In this document: positions 6,143 to 14,118 of the stretch, piece by piece
Numbering within the stretch: position 1 is the first letter of the stretch
How the letters are laid out: each line of letters opens with the position of its first letter
Notes under the pieces: generated by a model
Database searches by the model: none
Told to the model about the DNA's origin: nothing
Seen by the model: only the letters and a program-made list of their open reading frames with translations
DNA from: Bacillota bacterium
GTDB taxonomy: Bacteria; Bacillota_A; Clostridia; Christensenellales; Aristaeellaceae
Reading direction: 5' to 3'
Assembly: GCA_023421735.1 (NCBI GenBank)
Contig: JAEZSP010000063.1
Location: 1-17,548, forward strand
DNA: 17,548 nucleotides
Made by a program: the position numbers and the translations under genes

Positions 6143-7642
6143 CTACGCCCTTTTTTCAAGCGGCATGCCCGCCTGTAAAACGTTTTCCTGCGTGGCTTCT
6201 TCTCGCCCGATCACGCGGGAGACCCGGCCTTCGCGCATCACGACGATGTTGTCCGCCATGTTGATGACCTCGGGAAGCTCTGAAGAGATGAGCAGGATCC
6301 CGTATCCCTTGTCGGTCAAATCGCACATGATCTCGTACATCTGTGATTTCGATCCGACGTCCACGCCCTTGGTCGGTTCGTCAAGGATTAGTATGCGGGA
6401 ATTGCCCGACAAAAGCTTTCCGACGACCACCTTCTGCTGGTTCCCGCCGGAGAGCGATTCCGCGTCCTCATCAATGCTCGTCGCGCGGATTTTCAAAAGA
6501 TCCCGATATTTGTTTCCCTCCGCGCGCTCGCTCTTTTGCCTGATGAGACTATGCTTCGCAAATCGGCTGATCGAGGGGAGCGTAATGTTTTTGCCTACCG
6601 ACCATTTGAGGATCAGCCCCTGTTTTTGCCGATCTTCCGGCAAAAGGCCGATGCCGATTTTGAGCGCGGCGTGGGGGCTCCCGATCGCAACCTTCTCCCC
6701 ATCCAGATCAATCGTTCCCGCGCTTGGCCTTGTCACTCCGCAAATTGCCTCCACAACTTCCGTGCGTCCCGCGCCGACCAGACCCGTCAGGCAAAGGATC
6801 TCACCCTCATGGAGGGTGAAGCTCACATCCGCAAAATACCCCGTGCGCGAAAGATTTTCCACGCGTAAAAGCTCCTTGCCAATGACGGATGTTTTTGGGG
6901 GGAAAAATTGATCGATGGAGCGTCCCACCATGTGGCGCACGAGATCGGCGGACGCGACCTCGCTGACTGGCCATGTGCCGATGTACTGCGCGTCGCGCAG
7001 CACCGTCACGCGGTCGGCCAACCGGTACATATCCTCAAATCGATGTGAAATGAGGATGATCGAGACGCCCTGTTCCCGCAATCGCGCTGCGATGGCGTAC
7101 AGTTCTTCGCTCTCGCGCCGGGAGAGAGCGGCCGTGGGCTCGTCCATGATGAGAATTTGCATATTTTGTGAGAGCGCTTTTGCGATCTCGACGAGCTGCT
7201 GTTGCGCGACCGACAGAATGCCCATGCGATCGGTTGGAGAAATAGACGACCCAAGGGAAGCCAGAAGCCGCCGCGCCTCGTCATTCGCTTTTTTCCATTG
7301 TATGTTGCGCAATCTGCCCCGCTTTTCGTGGCCCATGAATATGTTTTCCGCAACCGTTAAATCCGGATAGGCAGCAAGGTGCTGATAGATGGCTGCGATG
7401 CCGCGCTTTTGCGCCACGAGGGGATCGTGCATCACGATCTTTTCGCCGTACAACCGAATCGTGCCGCCGTCCGGCTGGTGAACGCCCGTCAAAACCTTGA
7501 TAAATGTCGATTTTCCCGCGCCGTTTTCGCCCATCAGCGCATGGATTTCGCCCCTTTTCAGGTTGAACTGCACGCCGTCGAGCGCCCTGACGCCGGGGAA
7601 GATTTTTGTAATATTCAACATTTCCAGAATATAGTCCGACAT
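6143..7642 (-). CDS. Sugar ABC transporter ATP-binding protein, two fused ATPase domains (RbsA/RhaT/MglA type)
   Basis: The 499-residue protein powers the importer from the cytoplasmic face. Domain 1 has Walker A GENGAGKST (38-46), Q-loop in IYQHLAAYPDLTVAEN, signature LSVAQQQ (143-149), Walker B MDEPTAAL (166-173) and switch histidine in LISHR. Domain 2 has the degenerate Walker A GLVGAGRTE (287-295) that is normal for this family, signature LSGGNQQK (397-404) and Walker B LILDEPTKGVD. Length and architecture match the monosaccharide-importer family exactly. It is the first gene of the minus-strand operon, followed by two permeases and the binding protein. AAAGGGGTG supplies the ribosome site, and a clear promoter lies 30-60 bases upstream. 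Confidence 0.95.
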   Translation of the reverse strand: MSDYILEMLNITKIFPGVRALDGVQFNLKRGEIHALMGENGAGKSTFIKVLTGVHQPDGGTIRLYGEKIVMHDPLVAQKRGIAAIYQHLAAYPDLTVAENIFMGHEKRGRLRNIQWKKANDEARRLLASLGSSISPTDRMGILSVAQQQLVEIAKALSQNMQILIMDEPTAALSRRESEELYAIAARLREQGVSIILISHRFEDMYRLADRVTVLRDAQYIGTWPVSEVASADLVRHMVGRSIDQFFPPKTSVIGKELLRVENLSRTGYFADVSFTLHEGEILCLTGLVGAGRTEVVEAICGVTRPSAGTIDLDGEKVAIGSPHAALKIGIGLLPEDRQKQGLILKWSVGKNITLPSISRFAKHSLIRQKSERAEGNKYRDLLKIRATSIDEDAESLSGGNQQKVVVGKLLSGNSRILILDEPTKGVDVGSKSQMYEIMCDLTDKGYGILLISSELPEVINMADNIVVMREGRVSRVIGREEATQENVLQAGMPLEKRA

Positions 7643-7673
7643 GGGAACACCCCTTTGTCGCTCATCTGAGATA

Positions 7674-7702
7674 AGAATAGCACATTTTACATATATTTAC
7701 AA
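7674..7702 (-). promoter_or_regulatory. Promoter of the sugar ABC operon
   Basis: On the minus strand TTGTAA (7702-7697) and TATTCT (7679-7674) are separated by 17 bases. This is an A/T-rich stretch in an otherwise GC-rich window and lies 32-60 bases before the ATPase start codon. Confidence 0.78.
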
Positions 7703-7708
7703 TATGGA

Positions 7709-7720
7709 AACGTATACGTT
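7709..7720. promoter_or_regulatory. Palindromic operator candidate next to the ABC operon promoter
   Basis: AACGTATACGTT is a perfect 12 bp palindrome 6 bases upstream of the operon's -35 box, with further matching flanking positions (G7707/C7722, T7705/A7724). Its centre is TA, unlike catabolite (cre) sites, which are centred on CG. A GntR- or LacI-type regulator encoded elsewhere is the likeliest ligand; no regulator gene is in this locus. Confidence 0.55.
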
Positions 7721-7762
7721 GCAAATCGGAATTTTACACGACGCGCAGGTTAAAACGATTGA

Positions 7763-7792
7763 TTGACAGAAAGAATTGAATGTGCGTATAAT
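7763..7792 (+). promoter_or_regulatory. Promoter of the zinc dehydrogenase gene
   Basis: Perfect TTGACA (7763-7768) and perfect TATAAT (7787-7792) lie 18 bases apart. The transcript should start near 7799, just before the ribosome site GGGAGGG at 7801. Confidence 0.9.
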
Positions 7793-7800
7793 GGACGCAC
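7782..7800. promoter_or_regulatory. Inverted repeat over the dehydrogenase -10 box
   Basis: GTGCGT (7782-7787) and ACGCAC (7795-7800) form a perfect 6 bp inverted repeat whose spacer contains most of the -10 box and ends near the transcript start. This position fits a repressor site. It differs from the palindrome on the ABC operon side. Confidence 0.45.
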
Positions 7801-7814
7801 GGGAGGGATTTGAT

Positions 7815-8882
7815 ATGAACGGCATGATGCGCGCCGTCGTGGCGCATGGACAGGACAATTACAGGTATGAAAAGGTCCCGATTCCCGCGCTCACCGGCGG
7901 GGATATGCTTCTCAAGGTCGAAGCGTGCGGCGTGTGCGCGGGCGACATCAAATGCGCGGAGGGCGGTTTCCGCTTTTGGGGTGGTGCGGGCAATCCCGCC
8001 TATGTCGAGCCGCCGTTCATTCCCGGCCACGAGATCATCGGCCGTGTGGTCGAGATCGGCGCGGACTACGCGGGAACGTGTCAGGTGGGCGATCGGCTCG
8101 CGGTTGAGCAGATCGTGCCGTGCGGCAAGTGCCGCTATTGCCGCGAGGGCAAATACTGGCTGTGTGCGCCGCACGACGTGTTCGGATTCAAACATTACTT
8201 AAACGGCGGCTTTGCTGAATATGTGCGCCTGCCGGGGAACGCGCGGGTTTACCCGATCCCCGCGGACATGCCGATTGAAAAGGCGGCGCTCATCGAGCCC
8301 TATGCCTGCGGGATGCACGCTGTCGATCGCGCGCGGATTGAGCCGAACGACGTGGTCGTCATTTCCGGCGCGGGCACGCTGGGACTCTCCATGATTACCG
8401 CCGCGCGGCAATTAAATCCGCGCGCGCTCATCTCCATCGATCCCATGCCCGCGCGCCGCGCGCTCGCGGTCGGCATGGGCGCGGACTTTGCGCTGCCCGC
8501 ATGGGCGCAGGAGGAACTTCCTTCCTCCATTGTGGAGCTTTCCGATAATACGGGTTGCGACGTCTACATCGAGGCCTCCGGACACCCTTCGTCCATTCAG
8601 CAGGGATTGAACCTCATTAAAAAGGGCGGACGCTTCGTCGAATTTTCCGTGTTCGCCGGCCCCGCAAGCATCGATTGGTCGATCCTCGGCGATGCCAAGG
8701 AACTCGATCTCTATGGCGTCAGCCTTTCCCCGCATTGCTTCCCGCGCGTCATTGAGGGCATTTATTCCGGTTCGCTCGCCACAAACGGCGTCGTGACGAA
8801 GGCCCTGCCCCTTCAGGACTACGATATCGCCTTCCAACTCGGCATGAGCCGCGAGGGCGTGAAGACCATTTTGGTTCCGTAA
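7815..8882 (+). CDS. Zinc-dependent polyol dehydrogenase, erythritol/L-threitol dehydrogenase type
   Basis: The 355-residue medium-chain dehydrogenase oxidises an alcohol or polyol with NAD(P). Catalytic zinc ligands are C41 (EACGVCAGD), H72-E73 (PGHE) and E161 (IEP). Structural zinc is held by C103, C106, C109 and C117. The Rossmann motif GAGTLG is at 185-190. The stretches FWGGAGNPAYVEPPFIPGHE, AVEQIVPCGKCRYC, CDVYIEASGHPSSIQQGL and GRFVEFSVFAGPASIDWSI resemble what I remember of erythritol/L-threitol dehydrogenases more than sorbitol or threonine dehydrogenases. The frame opens at 7776, but that ATG is upstream of the -10 box; ATG 7815 follows GGGAGGG at good spacing. It diverges from the sugar importer, so it probably oxidises the imported substrate or a product of it. 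The exact substrate is inferred. Confidence 0.88.
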   Translation: MNGMMRAVVAHGQDNYRYEKVPIPALTGGDMLLKVEACGVCAGDIKCAEGGFRFWGGAGNPAYVEPPFIPGHEIIGRVVEIGADYAGTCQVGDRLAVEQIVPCGKCRYCREGKYWLCAPHDVFGFKHYLNGGFAEYVRLPGNARVYPIPADMPIEKAALIEPYACGMHAVDRARIEPNDVVVISGAGTLGLSMITAARQLNPRALISIDPMPARRALAVGMGADFALPAWAQEELPSSIVELSDNTGCDVYIEASGHPSSIQQGLNLIKKGGRFVEFSVFAGPASIDWSILGDAKELDLYGVSLSPHCFPRVIEGIYSGSLATNGVVTKALPLQDYDIAFQLGMSREGVKTILVP

Positions 8883-8889
8883 CGAGCGC

Positions 8890-8951
8890 GGGGGACTGGG
8901 CGAACCTCCGGCAGTTTTGTGCCGGGGCGCATCCGTCCCCCTCCACAGGGG
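8890..8951. other. Nested hairpin between convergent genes
   Basis: GGGGGAC (8890-8896) pairs with GTCCCCC (8935-8941). Inside it CCGGCA (8908-8913) pairs with TGCCGG (8920-8925). CCCCT (8938-8942) can alternatively pair with AGGGG (8947-8951). It lies between the ends of two convergent genes and may end transcription in both directions, but it has no T-tract. Confidence 0.4.
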
Positions 8952-8975
8952 CACCGTGTTTAAGTGTGTATGCGT

Positions 8976-10442
8976 TCACTTTACCCGCGTAAGGATGAGC
9001 CCGCAGAAGGGCTTTGTGGGCATGGGGACGAGCGCATGACCGGAGAATATGCCGGCGACGGGGGTACGGGTCATGTTCCATGCGTCAAAGACCTCGGCGC
9101 GGTACGTTTTGCCTGCGGGAAGATCGAAGTCCTTGCAGCCGGGCTGGCGCACGCCGTAATAATACAGGAAAGCTTCCTCGTCGTAATTCTGTCCGAGCAC
9201 GCGCGAGCGCTCGTAAGCGGGCGTGGGATTTTGCGGCATGGATTCAATGATCTTTCGCAAAAACAGGATGCGCGCGGGGCTTTTCCCGTGGAGTTTTCCG
9301 CCTTTCGCCCACCACAGCACGTCGTCCGGGTCGATGTATGTTTCGCCGTGGCCCACGTATGCGCCGCGCGAGAACCCGTCCCACATGCGGTTTACCATTT
9401 CCTCGGCGGTGATGGAGCCCCAATAGTTGGGAATATTGCCTTCATAGCAGCATTCGTCGATCACAACGGGCTTCTGGTACAGATTCAGCCATTCGGGCAC
9501 TTTTTCCATGTCCGAATGCTGGATGGAACAGTGCGTGACCCATGGCTTGTTGTGGTCGTAAAAGCCGCGGCAGTTGTGGATGGAACGCAGGTGCTGCGCG
9601 GGATCCTTCTGCTGGACGAGCCGGAAAAAGTCGTCCCAGTCCTCGGTCGTCTTTCCGGGCATGAGGTCGAACTCGTTTGCAAACGACCACCAGATATTGC
9701 GGAACGAGGCGAGCCGCGCGACGATATGGCGCAGGTACCGCCGATCCGCCTCCGGCGGCATGCTCGAAAAGCCCCAGCGGTCATAAGGGTGAAATAAAAT
9801 CAGATCGGCTTCGATGCCCATCTCTGCGAGCTGATCGATCCGTTTCTCCAGATGCGCAAAGTAAGTGGGATCAAACGTTTCGAAATCCCATTCGTAGCCA
9901 CTCTGCGTTTTTTTGCCCATAAACGGATAGAATTCCGGATCATTTTGATTGTAGACATAATGTTTTGGGAATACGCACATGCGGATTTTATTAAAATATC
10001 CTTCGGAGAGCGTCGCAAGAGTCTGCTCCTCGCGTGCGTCTCCCTGATGCGTCCAGCAGTAGCAGGTCGTGCCAACGCAGGAATAGTCCGTGCCGTCCGC
10101 ATAGCGGAGCCGCGTCGAAGGCACATAATGGTGCCACGTGCCGGACGTCGCGGTTGCCACGCGAATCGGTCCGTGTACGCCCGCGCGCGCGGGAACGCAG
10201 GTGAATTCCCCCGTCAGCCCGTCAAGCGCCGGGACGTCACTGCGGGTGACGTACGTCCATGTGCCCTCTGCGTCCGGCATGAAACGCAAAACATACGCGC
10301 CGTCCCCGTCGTAGAACCCATCGGCGCAGACAATGCGGTTTGCGCATCTGAATTCCGCCGCGAATTCGATCTGCGCGCATGGCTTGCCTGCGCGCGGCCC
10401 CTCAAAACGTGCCTCAAACCGATCCCATTTTGCGATGTTCAT
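8976..10442 (-). CDS. DUF5060/apiosidase-like glycoside hydrolase (TIM barrel, DUF5605-type C-terminus)
   Basis: The 488-residue protein has an N-terminal beta-sandwich of DUF5060 type (about 1-95; pattern WDRFEARFEGP, ADGFYDGDGAYVLRFMPDAEGTWTY). A TIM-barrel of the DUF4038/GH140-like apiosidase group follows (about 105-400), then a small beta domain (about 405-488) of DUF5605 type. Likely catalytic acids are E257 in WSFANEFD and E330 in VVIDECCYEG, spaced as expected for strands 4 and 7 of a clan-A hydrolase. It has no signal peptide, so it should act in the cytoplasm on an imported glycoside. The substrate is not established for this architecture. It starts at an ATG with an AGGAGGA site inside the end of the upstream gene (ATGA overlap), so the two are translated together. 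Confidence 0.85.
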   Translation of the reverse strand: MNIAKWDRFEARFEGPRAGKPCAQIEFAAEFRCANRIVCADGFYDGDGAYVLRFMPDAEGTWTYVTRSDVPALDGLTGEFTCVPARAGVHGPIRVATATSGTWHHYVPSTRLRYADGTDYSCVGTTCYCWTHQGDAREEQTLATLSEGYFNKIRMCVFPKHYVYNQNDPEFYPFMGKKTQSGYEWDFETFDPTYFAHLEKRIDQLAEMGIEADLILFHPYDRWGFSSMPPEADRRYLRHIVARLASFRNIWWSFANEFDLMPGKTTEDWDDFFRLVQQKDPAQHLRSIHNCRGFYDHNKPWVTHCSIQHSDMEKVPEWLNLYQKPVVIDECCYEGNIPNYWGSITAEEMVNRMWDGFSRGAYVGHGETYIDPDDVLWWAKGGKLHGKSPARILFLRKIIESMPQNPTPAYERSRVLGQNYDEEAFLYYYGVRQPGCKDFDLPAGKTYRAEVFDAWNMTRTPVAGIFSGHALVPMPTKPFCGLILTRVK

Positions 10443-10894
10443 TTTTGTCCTCCTATTTCTGAAATCGACCCAACCGCTTCCGGTGTCGCGTCGTATGCGA
10501 CGCCATTGTAATAAAGTTGATCCCCTGTGACATACACATACATGTGATAAATGGAGTATGCGAACGTTTCCACGTCGTCAAGGCCTTGCATTTTGTCCGG
10601 GATCTGGTATGCAACCATCGACCAATCCGCGCCGTCTAACAGATATGCATCCGTTTCCTTGACAAAGCACATGTCCTCGGGCGGAACGGTCAGGTTGAGC
10701 CAGTCGACGAACGCCTGGACGCCCTCTCTGGTGCCGATGGTCGTCGTTTCGCCGCCCAGGGGTGTCATTTCGACCGACAGGATGTCGTCTGCGGAGGTAT
10801 AGCGCGCGCCTGTCGGCATGAGGAGCGCAAAAAGCACGACCGCGACAAACGCGATCGGCATGAGGATGAGCCTGATGATTTCACTTTTCTTCAC
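10439..10894 (-). CDS. Small membrane-anchored protein of unknown function
   Basis: The 151-residue protein starts at GTG with GGGAGGAA ahead of it. Residues 8-27 (RLILMPIAFVAVVLFALLMP) form one membrane helix after a short basic start, without a lipobox cysteine. The remaining ~120 residues would lie outside the cell, are acidic, and contain a YSIYHMYVYVTGDQLYYNG segment that looks like paired beta strands. I do not recognise the family. It is the first gene of a two-gene operon and overlaps the glycoside hydrolase gene by four bases. The pairing is tight, but the shared job is not obvious since the hydrolase has no export signal. Confidence 0.82.
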   Translation of the reverse strand: MKKSEIIRLILMPIAFVAVVLFALLMPTGARYTSADDILSVEMTPLGGETTTIGTREGVQAFVDWLNLTVPPEDMCFVKETDAYLLDGADWSMVAYQIPDKMQGLDDVETFAYSIYHMYVYVTGDQLYYNGVAYDATPEAVGSISEIGGQK

Positions 10895-10917
10895 TGGAGT
10901 TCCTCCCTATCGCCTTT

Positions 10918-10946
10918 AGTATACCAAAGCGCGAAAGGGCGGTCAA
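10918..10946 (-). promoter_or_regulatory. Promoter of the small-protein/hydrolase operon
   Basis: On the minus strand TTGACC (10946-10941), a 17-base spacer, and TATACT (10923-10918) preceded by TGG (extended -10) make a near-consensus promoter. The start codon is about 24 bases beyond the -10. Confidence 0.85.
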
Positions 10947-10984
10947 CCATGTCCTTCTTGGAATGGTATGTTTCGTATATTCGT

Positions 10985-11012
10985 TTGACATATTCATTTG
11001 CTGGTGTATAAT
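10985..11012 (+). promoter_or_regulatory. Promoter of yqhQ and the LtaS-like gene
   Basis: Perfect TTGACA (10985-10990) and perfect TATAAT (11007-11012) lie 16 bases apart. It diverges from the minus-strand operon promoter, with about 40 bases between the two -35 boxes. Confidence 0.87.
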
Positions 11013-11061
11013 ATGAGAGAATTGGCAATTACATTGATCTTTGCTTGGAAAGGATTTTATA

Positions 11062-11985
11062 ATGACGGCAAAAAAGACATCGATCGGCGGTCAGGCGCTC
11101 ATCGAAGGCATTATGATGGTTGGCCCGCAAAACACCGCCATGGCCGTGCGCGCGCCCGGTGGCGAAATCGTACTCGAGGAGTTTGCGACGAAAAAAAATG
11201 CCCGGTCAAGGCTCTTCAAGGCCCCCTTCATTCGCGGCGTATTCAACATGTTTGACTCGTTGCGCGTAGGCTATCGGTGCCTGATGCGCTCGGCGGAGCT
11301 CGCCGGACTCGAGGAGGACGATAAGAAGGAAAACAAGTCCTTCGGGGACAAAATCTTTTCGGCGGTACTGATGCCGTTGGCGATGGTGCTGGCGTTTGCG
11401 CTGGGCTTTTTCCTTTTTATGTACATGCCTACGCAACTTTACCGCTGGATTCAAATCCCGCTGCCGTTTCTGGCGGATCATCGGCTGCTCCAGTCGACGT
11501 TTGAGGGGCTCGTGCGCATCATCATCTTTGTCGGGTATATTTGGGCGATCTCGCGCATGAAGGACATCCATCGCACATTCCAATATCACGGCGCAGAGCA
11601 CAAGACCATATTCTGCTATGAAAAAGGGATGCCGCTCACCGTCGAAAATGTCCGCGGTCAGAGGCGCTTTCACCCGCGCTGCGGCACGTCGTTTTTGATG
11701 CTGATGCTTGTGGTTGGCATCGTGGTCGCCATCTTTATCCCGACCAACATCCCCACCCTCATGCGCGTATCGATCAAGGTTCTGTGTCTGCCGATCGTCG
11801 TGGGCATCGGTTACGAGCTTTTGAAGCTCGCGGGCCGCGTGGACAACGCATTCACGCGCATCATCTCGGCACCCGGCATGTGGCTTCAGCGGATTACGAC
11901 CCAGGAGCCGGAGGATGACATGATCGAATGTGCCATCGCTGCCATGAAAAAGGTCATTCCTGAGGATGACAGCGACAATTGGTAA
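11062..11985 (+). CDS. yqhQ: YqhQ family membrane protein (DUF1385)
   Basis: The 307-residue polytopic membrane protein belongs to a family widespread in Bacillota and of unresolved molecular function. Family hallmarks are GGQALIEGIMMVGP (9-22), YHGAEHKTIFCYE (175-187) and HPRCGTSFL (204-212). The conserved His, Glu and Cys residues suggest a metal or catalytic site on one membrane face. Predicted membrane segments lie near 100-121, 149-164, 209-227 and 236-252. A TTG start at 11041 is possible, but ATG 11062 has the better site (GGAAAGGA, about 8 bases away) and gives the standard N-terminus MTAKKTSIGGQALIEG. In many relatives the gene precedes prmC/prfA; here it precedes an LtaS-like gene by 12 bases in an apparent operon. 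Confidence 0.93.
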   Translation: MTAKKTSIGGQALIEGIMMVGPQNTAMAVRAPGGEIVLEEFATKKNARSRLFKAPFIRGVFNMFDSLRVGYRCLMRSAELAGLEEDDKKENKSFGDKIFSAVLMPLAMVLAFALGFFLFMYMPTQLYRWIQIPLPFLADHRLLQSTFEGLVRIIIFVGYIWAISRMKDIHRTFQYHGAEHKTIFCYEKGMPLTVENVRGQRRFHPRCGTSFLMLMLVVGIVVAIFIPTNIPTLMRVSIKVLCLPIVVGIGYELLKLAGRVDNAFTRIISAPGMWLQRITTQEPEDDMIECAIAAMKKVIPEDDSDNW

Positions 11986-11997
11986 ACCGGAGGATCA

Positions 11998-14046
11998 ATG
12001 AAGATCATCGAAAACGTAAGGCGCATGGCCGAAGTGCGCCGTTCGCGCGAGCGCATTCGACGCGACAACCATAAACTTCGGTGGCAGCTTGTCACGCTGG
12101 TGTGCTTGTCGCTGTTATTGACGCTGTTATTGGAATTGCTCAATCGGCGGTCGGGCATTAAACTCATCACTTTTGTGGCGCACGATCCGCTGATGTGCGC
12201 GCTCGATATGCTTCTGGTTCTCAACACCCTCGCGTTCTCGCAGATTTTTCATCGGCGGATCGCTGCTTTGACGACGATTGCGGTCGCGTGGCTGTTGATG
12301 GGCGTCGTGAATTATATCGTGATTTCCTTCCGTACACAGCCGTTCACCGTTGCGGATGTGATGCTCGTCAAGGACATGTTTTCGCTCATCACGGTGTATT
12401 TCACCTGGTATCAGATCGCGTTCATGTTCGGCGGGATCGCCGTCATCCTCTTTGGCGTTGCGGTGCTTTTTTTGCGTGCGCCCAAGCGCGCGCGCGTGCC
12501 GTATCTGTTTACCCTCGTCGCGCTCACCGTCTTGAGCGCCATTACGTGGGGTGGCGTGCGGCTGAGTCTCGACGCCGGATATATCAAGACGCGGTTTCCC
12601 ACACTCAAGGACGCGTATCAGGACTATGGGTTTGCCTATACGTTTATCAATACGTTTGCCGATATGGGCATCTCCAAGCCGGAGCGTTATTCTGCGGATA
12701 CCGTTGACGACATTATCTCCGTCATTGATTCGACTGCCGAGCCCGTGAAGGCAGAAAACGTGGTGCCCAACATTATCTATATCCAGCTCGAATCGTTCTT
12801 CGATGCGGATACGCTCTCGGACGACATACAGTTGTCGGAAGACCCGACGCCGTATTTCCACGAGCTGCGCGAAAAATGGCCGTCCGGCGCGCTGCGCGTG
12901 CCCGTGGTCGGCGGCGGTACCGCAAACACCGAGTTTGAAATCCTGACCGGCATGGATCTCGACTTTTTCGGCGCGGGCGAGTACCCCTATTATACGGTTT
13001 TGCGCGATACACCCTGCGAGACGATTTGCTACGTGCTGAACCGCCTCGGCTATACCTCCACCGCCGTTCACGACTATATGGCGACCTTCTATGGTCGAAA
13101 TGAGGTCTATTCGCGCCTCGGGTTCAACGTTTTTGAATCCATGGAGTACATGGACGACCTCGATTACGGAGAGATCGGCTGGGCGAAGGACGAGCGGATG
13201 ATCGATTCGGTCGAAGACGCCATGAATGCGACCCCCGGGCGTGATTTCGTATTCGGCATTACCGTTTCGACGCACGGAAAGTATCCGTCGGATTATCTGC
13301 TCCAGTGCGCGCAGAATGGAATCCAGGTGGAAAATCCGGGCCCGACCTTCAACCAGACGCAGCTTCAGAATTTCGTGAATCTGGAAAAGGGAATGGACGA
13401 TTTCCTCAAGGAATTTGTTGCTGCCATGGATTCGTTTGACGAGCCTGTGATCTGCGTGTTCTACGGAGACCACCTGCCCGCGCTCGACTGGGATGCCTCC
13501 TCGCTTGATTCGGGCGATCTGTTCCAGACGCAGTATATCATCTGGAATAATTACGGCGCGAAGTTCGATGCGCCCGATCTGCAGGCCTACCGCCTCAGTG
13601 CGAACCTGCTCCTCCAGCTTGGCATCGAGGACGGCGTCATCTTCCGCTATCACCAGCAATCGCCCGATTTCGGCGAGAGCGTAGGGTACCTGACCGAGCT
13701 CGAAATCCTCGAATACGACATGCTCTACGGCGAGCTCGAGGTCTTCAACGGTGAAAATCCGTTTGTCCCGACGAACCTCAAGATGGGCATTGACAATGTC
13801 GTGATCAACTCCGCCCAATATAAGTATGGGCGACTCTTGATCCGGGGCGATAACTTCAACGAGTTTAGCAAGATCTTTCTCGATGGGGAACAACTCACCA
13901 CCGCCTATATCGACAAGCGAACCCTCGTCGCCTGCGTCGACGGCTTGCCCCCAGGCGCGCAGTCCCTCGCGGTGGCGCAAATCTCCCGGGAGAACGTGGA
14001 GCTGAGCCGCACGGCGGAATTTCCGGTGAGCGATGTGCAAAAGTAG
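11998..14046 (+). CDS. LtaS-like phosphoglycerol transferase / sulfatase-fold membrane enzyme
   Basis: The 682-residue enzyme has five predicted N-terminal membrane helices (about 30-48, 66-84, 89-111, 139-159, 168-186) and an extracellular sulfatase-fold domain (about 256-580). Metal and catalytic residues match lipoteichoic acid synthases: E265 in IQLESF, the nucleophile T308 in GGGTANTEFE, H426 in STHGKYP, and D491-H492 in YGDHLP. The substrate-site motif reads FYGRNEVY where classical LtaS has a tryptophan, so the polymer made may not be standard lipoteichoic acid. Residues about 597-676 (INSAQYKYGRLLIRGDNF, then SKIFLDGEQL) look like an IPT/TIG beta-sandwich, an unusual tail for this family. 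CCGGAGG gives the ribosome site. Probably co-transcribed with yqhQ. Confidence 0.92.
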   Translation: MKIIENVRRMAEVRRSRERIRRDNHKLRWQLVTLVCLSLLLTLLLELLNRRSGIKLITFVAHDPLMCALDMLLVLNTLAFSQIFHRRIAALTTIAVAWLLMGVVNYIVISFRTQPFTVADVMLVKDMFSLITVYFTWYQIAFMFGGIAVILFGVAVLFLRAPKRARVPYLFTLVALTVLSAITWGGVRLSLDAGYIKTRFPTLKDAYQDYGFAYTFINTFADMGISKPERYSADTVDDIISVIDSTAEPVKAENVVPNIIYIQLESFFDADTLSDDIQLSEDPTPYFHELREKWPSGALRVPVVGGGTANTEFEILTGMDLDFFGAGEYPYYTVLRDTPCETICYVLNRLGYTSTAVHDYMATFYGRNEVYSRLGFNVFESMEYMDDLDYGEIGWAKDERMIDSVEDAMNATPGRDFVFGITVSTHGKYPSDYLLQCAQNGIQVENPGPTFNQTQLQNFVNLEKGMDDFLKEFVAAMDSFDEPVICVFYGDHLPALDWDASSLDSGDLFQTQYIIWNNYGAKFDAPDLQAYRLSANLLLQLGIEDGVIFRYHQQSPDFGESVGYLTELEILEYDMLYGELEVFNGENPFVPTNLKMGIDNVVINSAQYKYGRLLIRGDNFNEFSKIFLDGEQLTTAYIDKRTLVACVDGLPPGAQSLAVAQISRENVELSRTAEFPVSDVQK

Positions 14047-14054
14047 CGAAGAAA

Positions 14055-14072
14055 GCGATGCCCCCGCATCGC
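14055..14072 (+). terminator. Hairpin after the LtaS-like gene
   Basis: GCGATGC and GCATCGC form a perfect 7 bp stem with a CCCC loop 8 bases after the stop codon. No T-tract follows, so it may stabilise the 3' end rather than terminate. Confidence 0.4.
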
Positions 14073-14118
14073 ACCGATTGAAATGACGCGCTGCGGCGCG
14101 CGGAATGGGAGGCGCAAT

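Noticed and set aside
7709..7720. Catabolite-response (cre) element at the importer promoter
   Set aside because: The palindrome is centred on TA and lacks the CG centre and flanking pattern of cre sites.
7776..7814. An upstream ATG start for the zinc dehydrogenase
   Set aside because: It precedes the perfect -10 box of the gene's own promoter, so it would not be on the transcript. ATG 7815 has the ribosome site.
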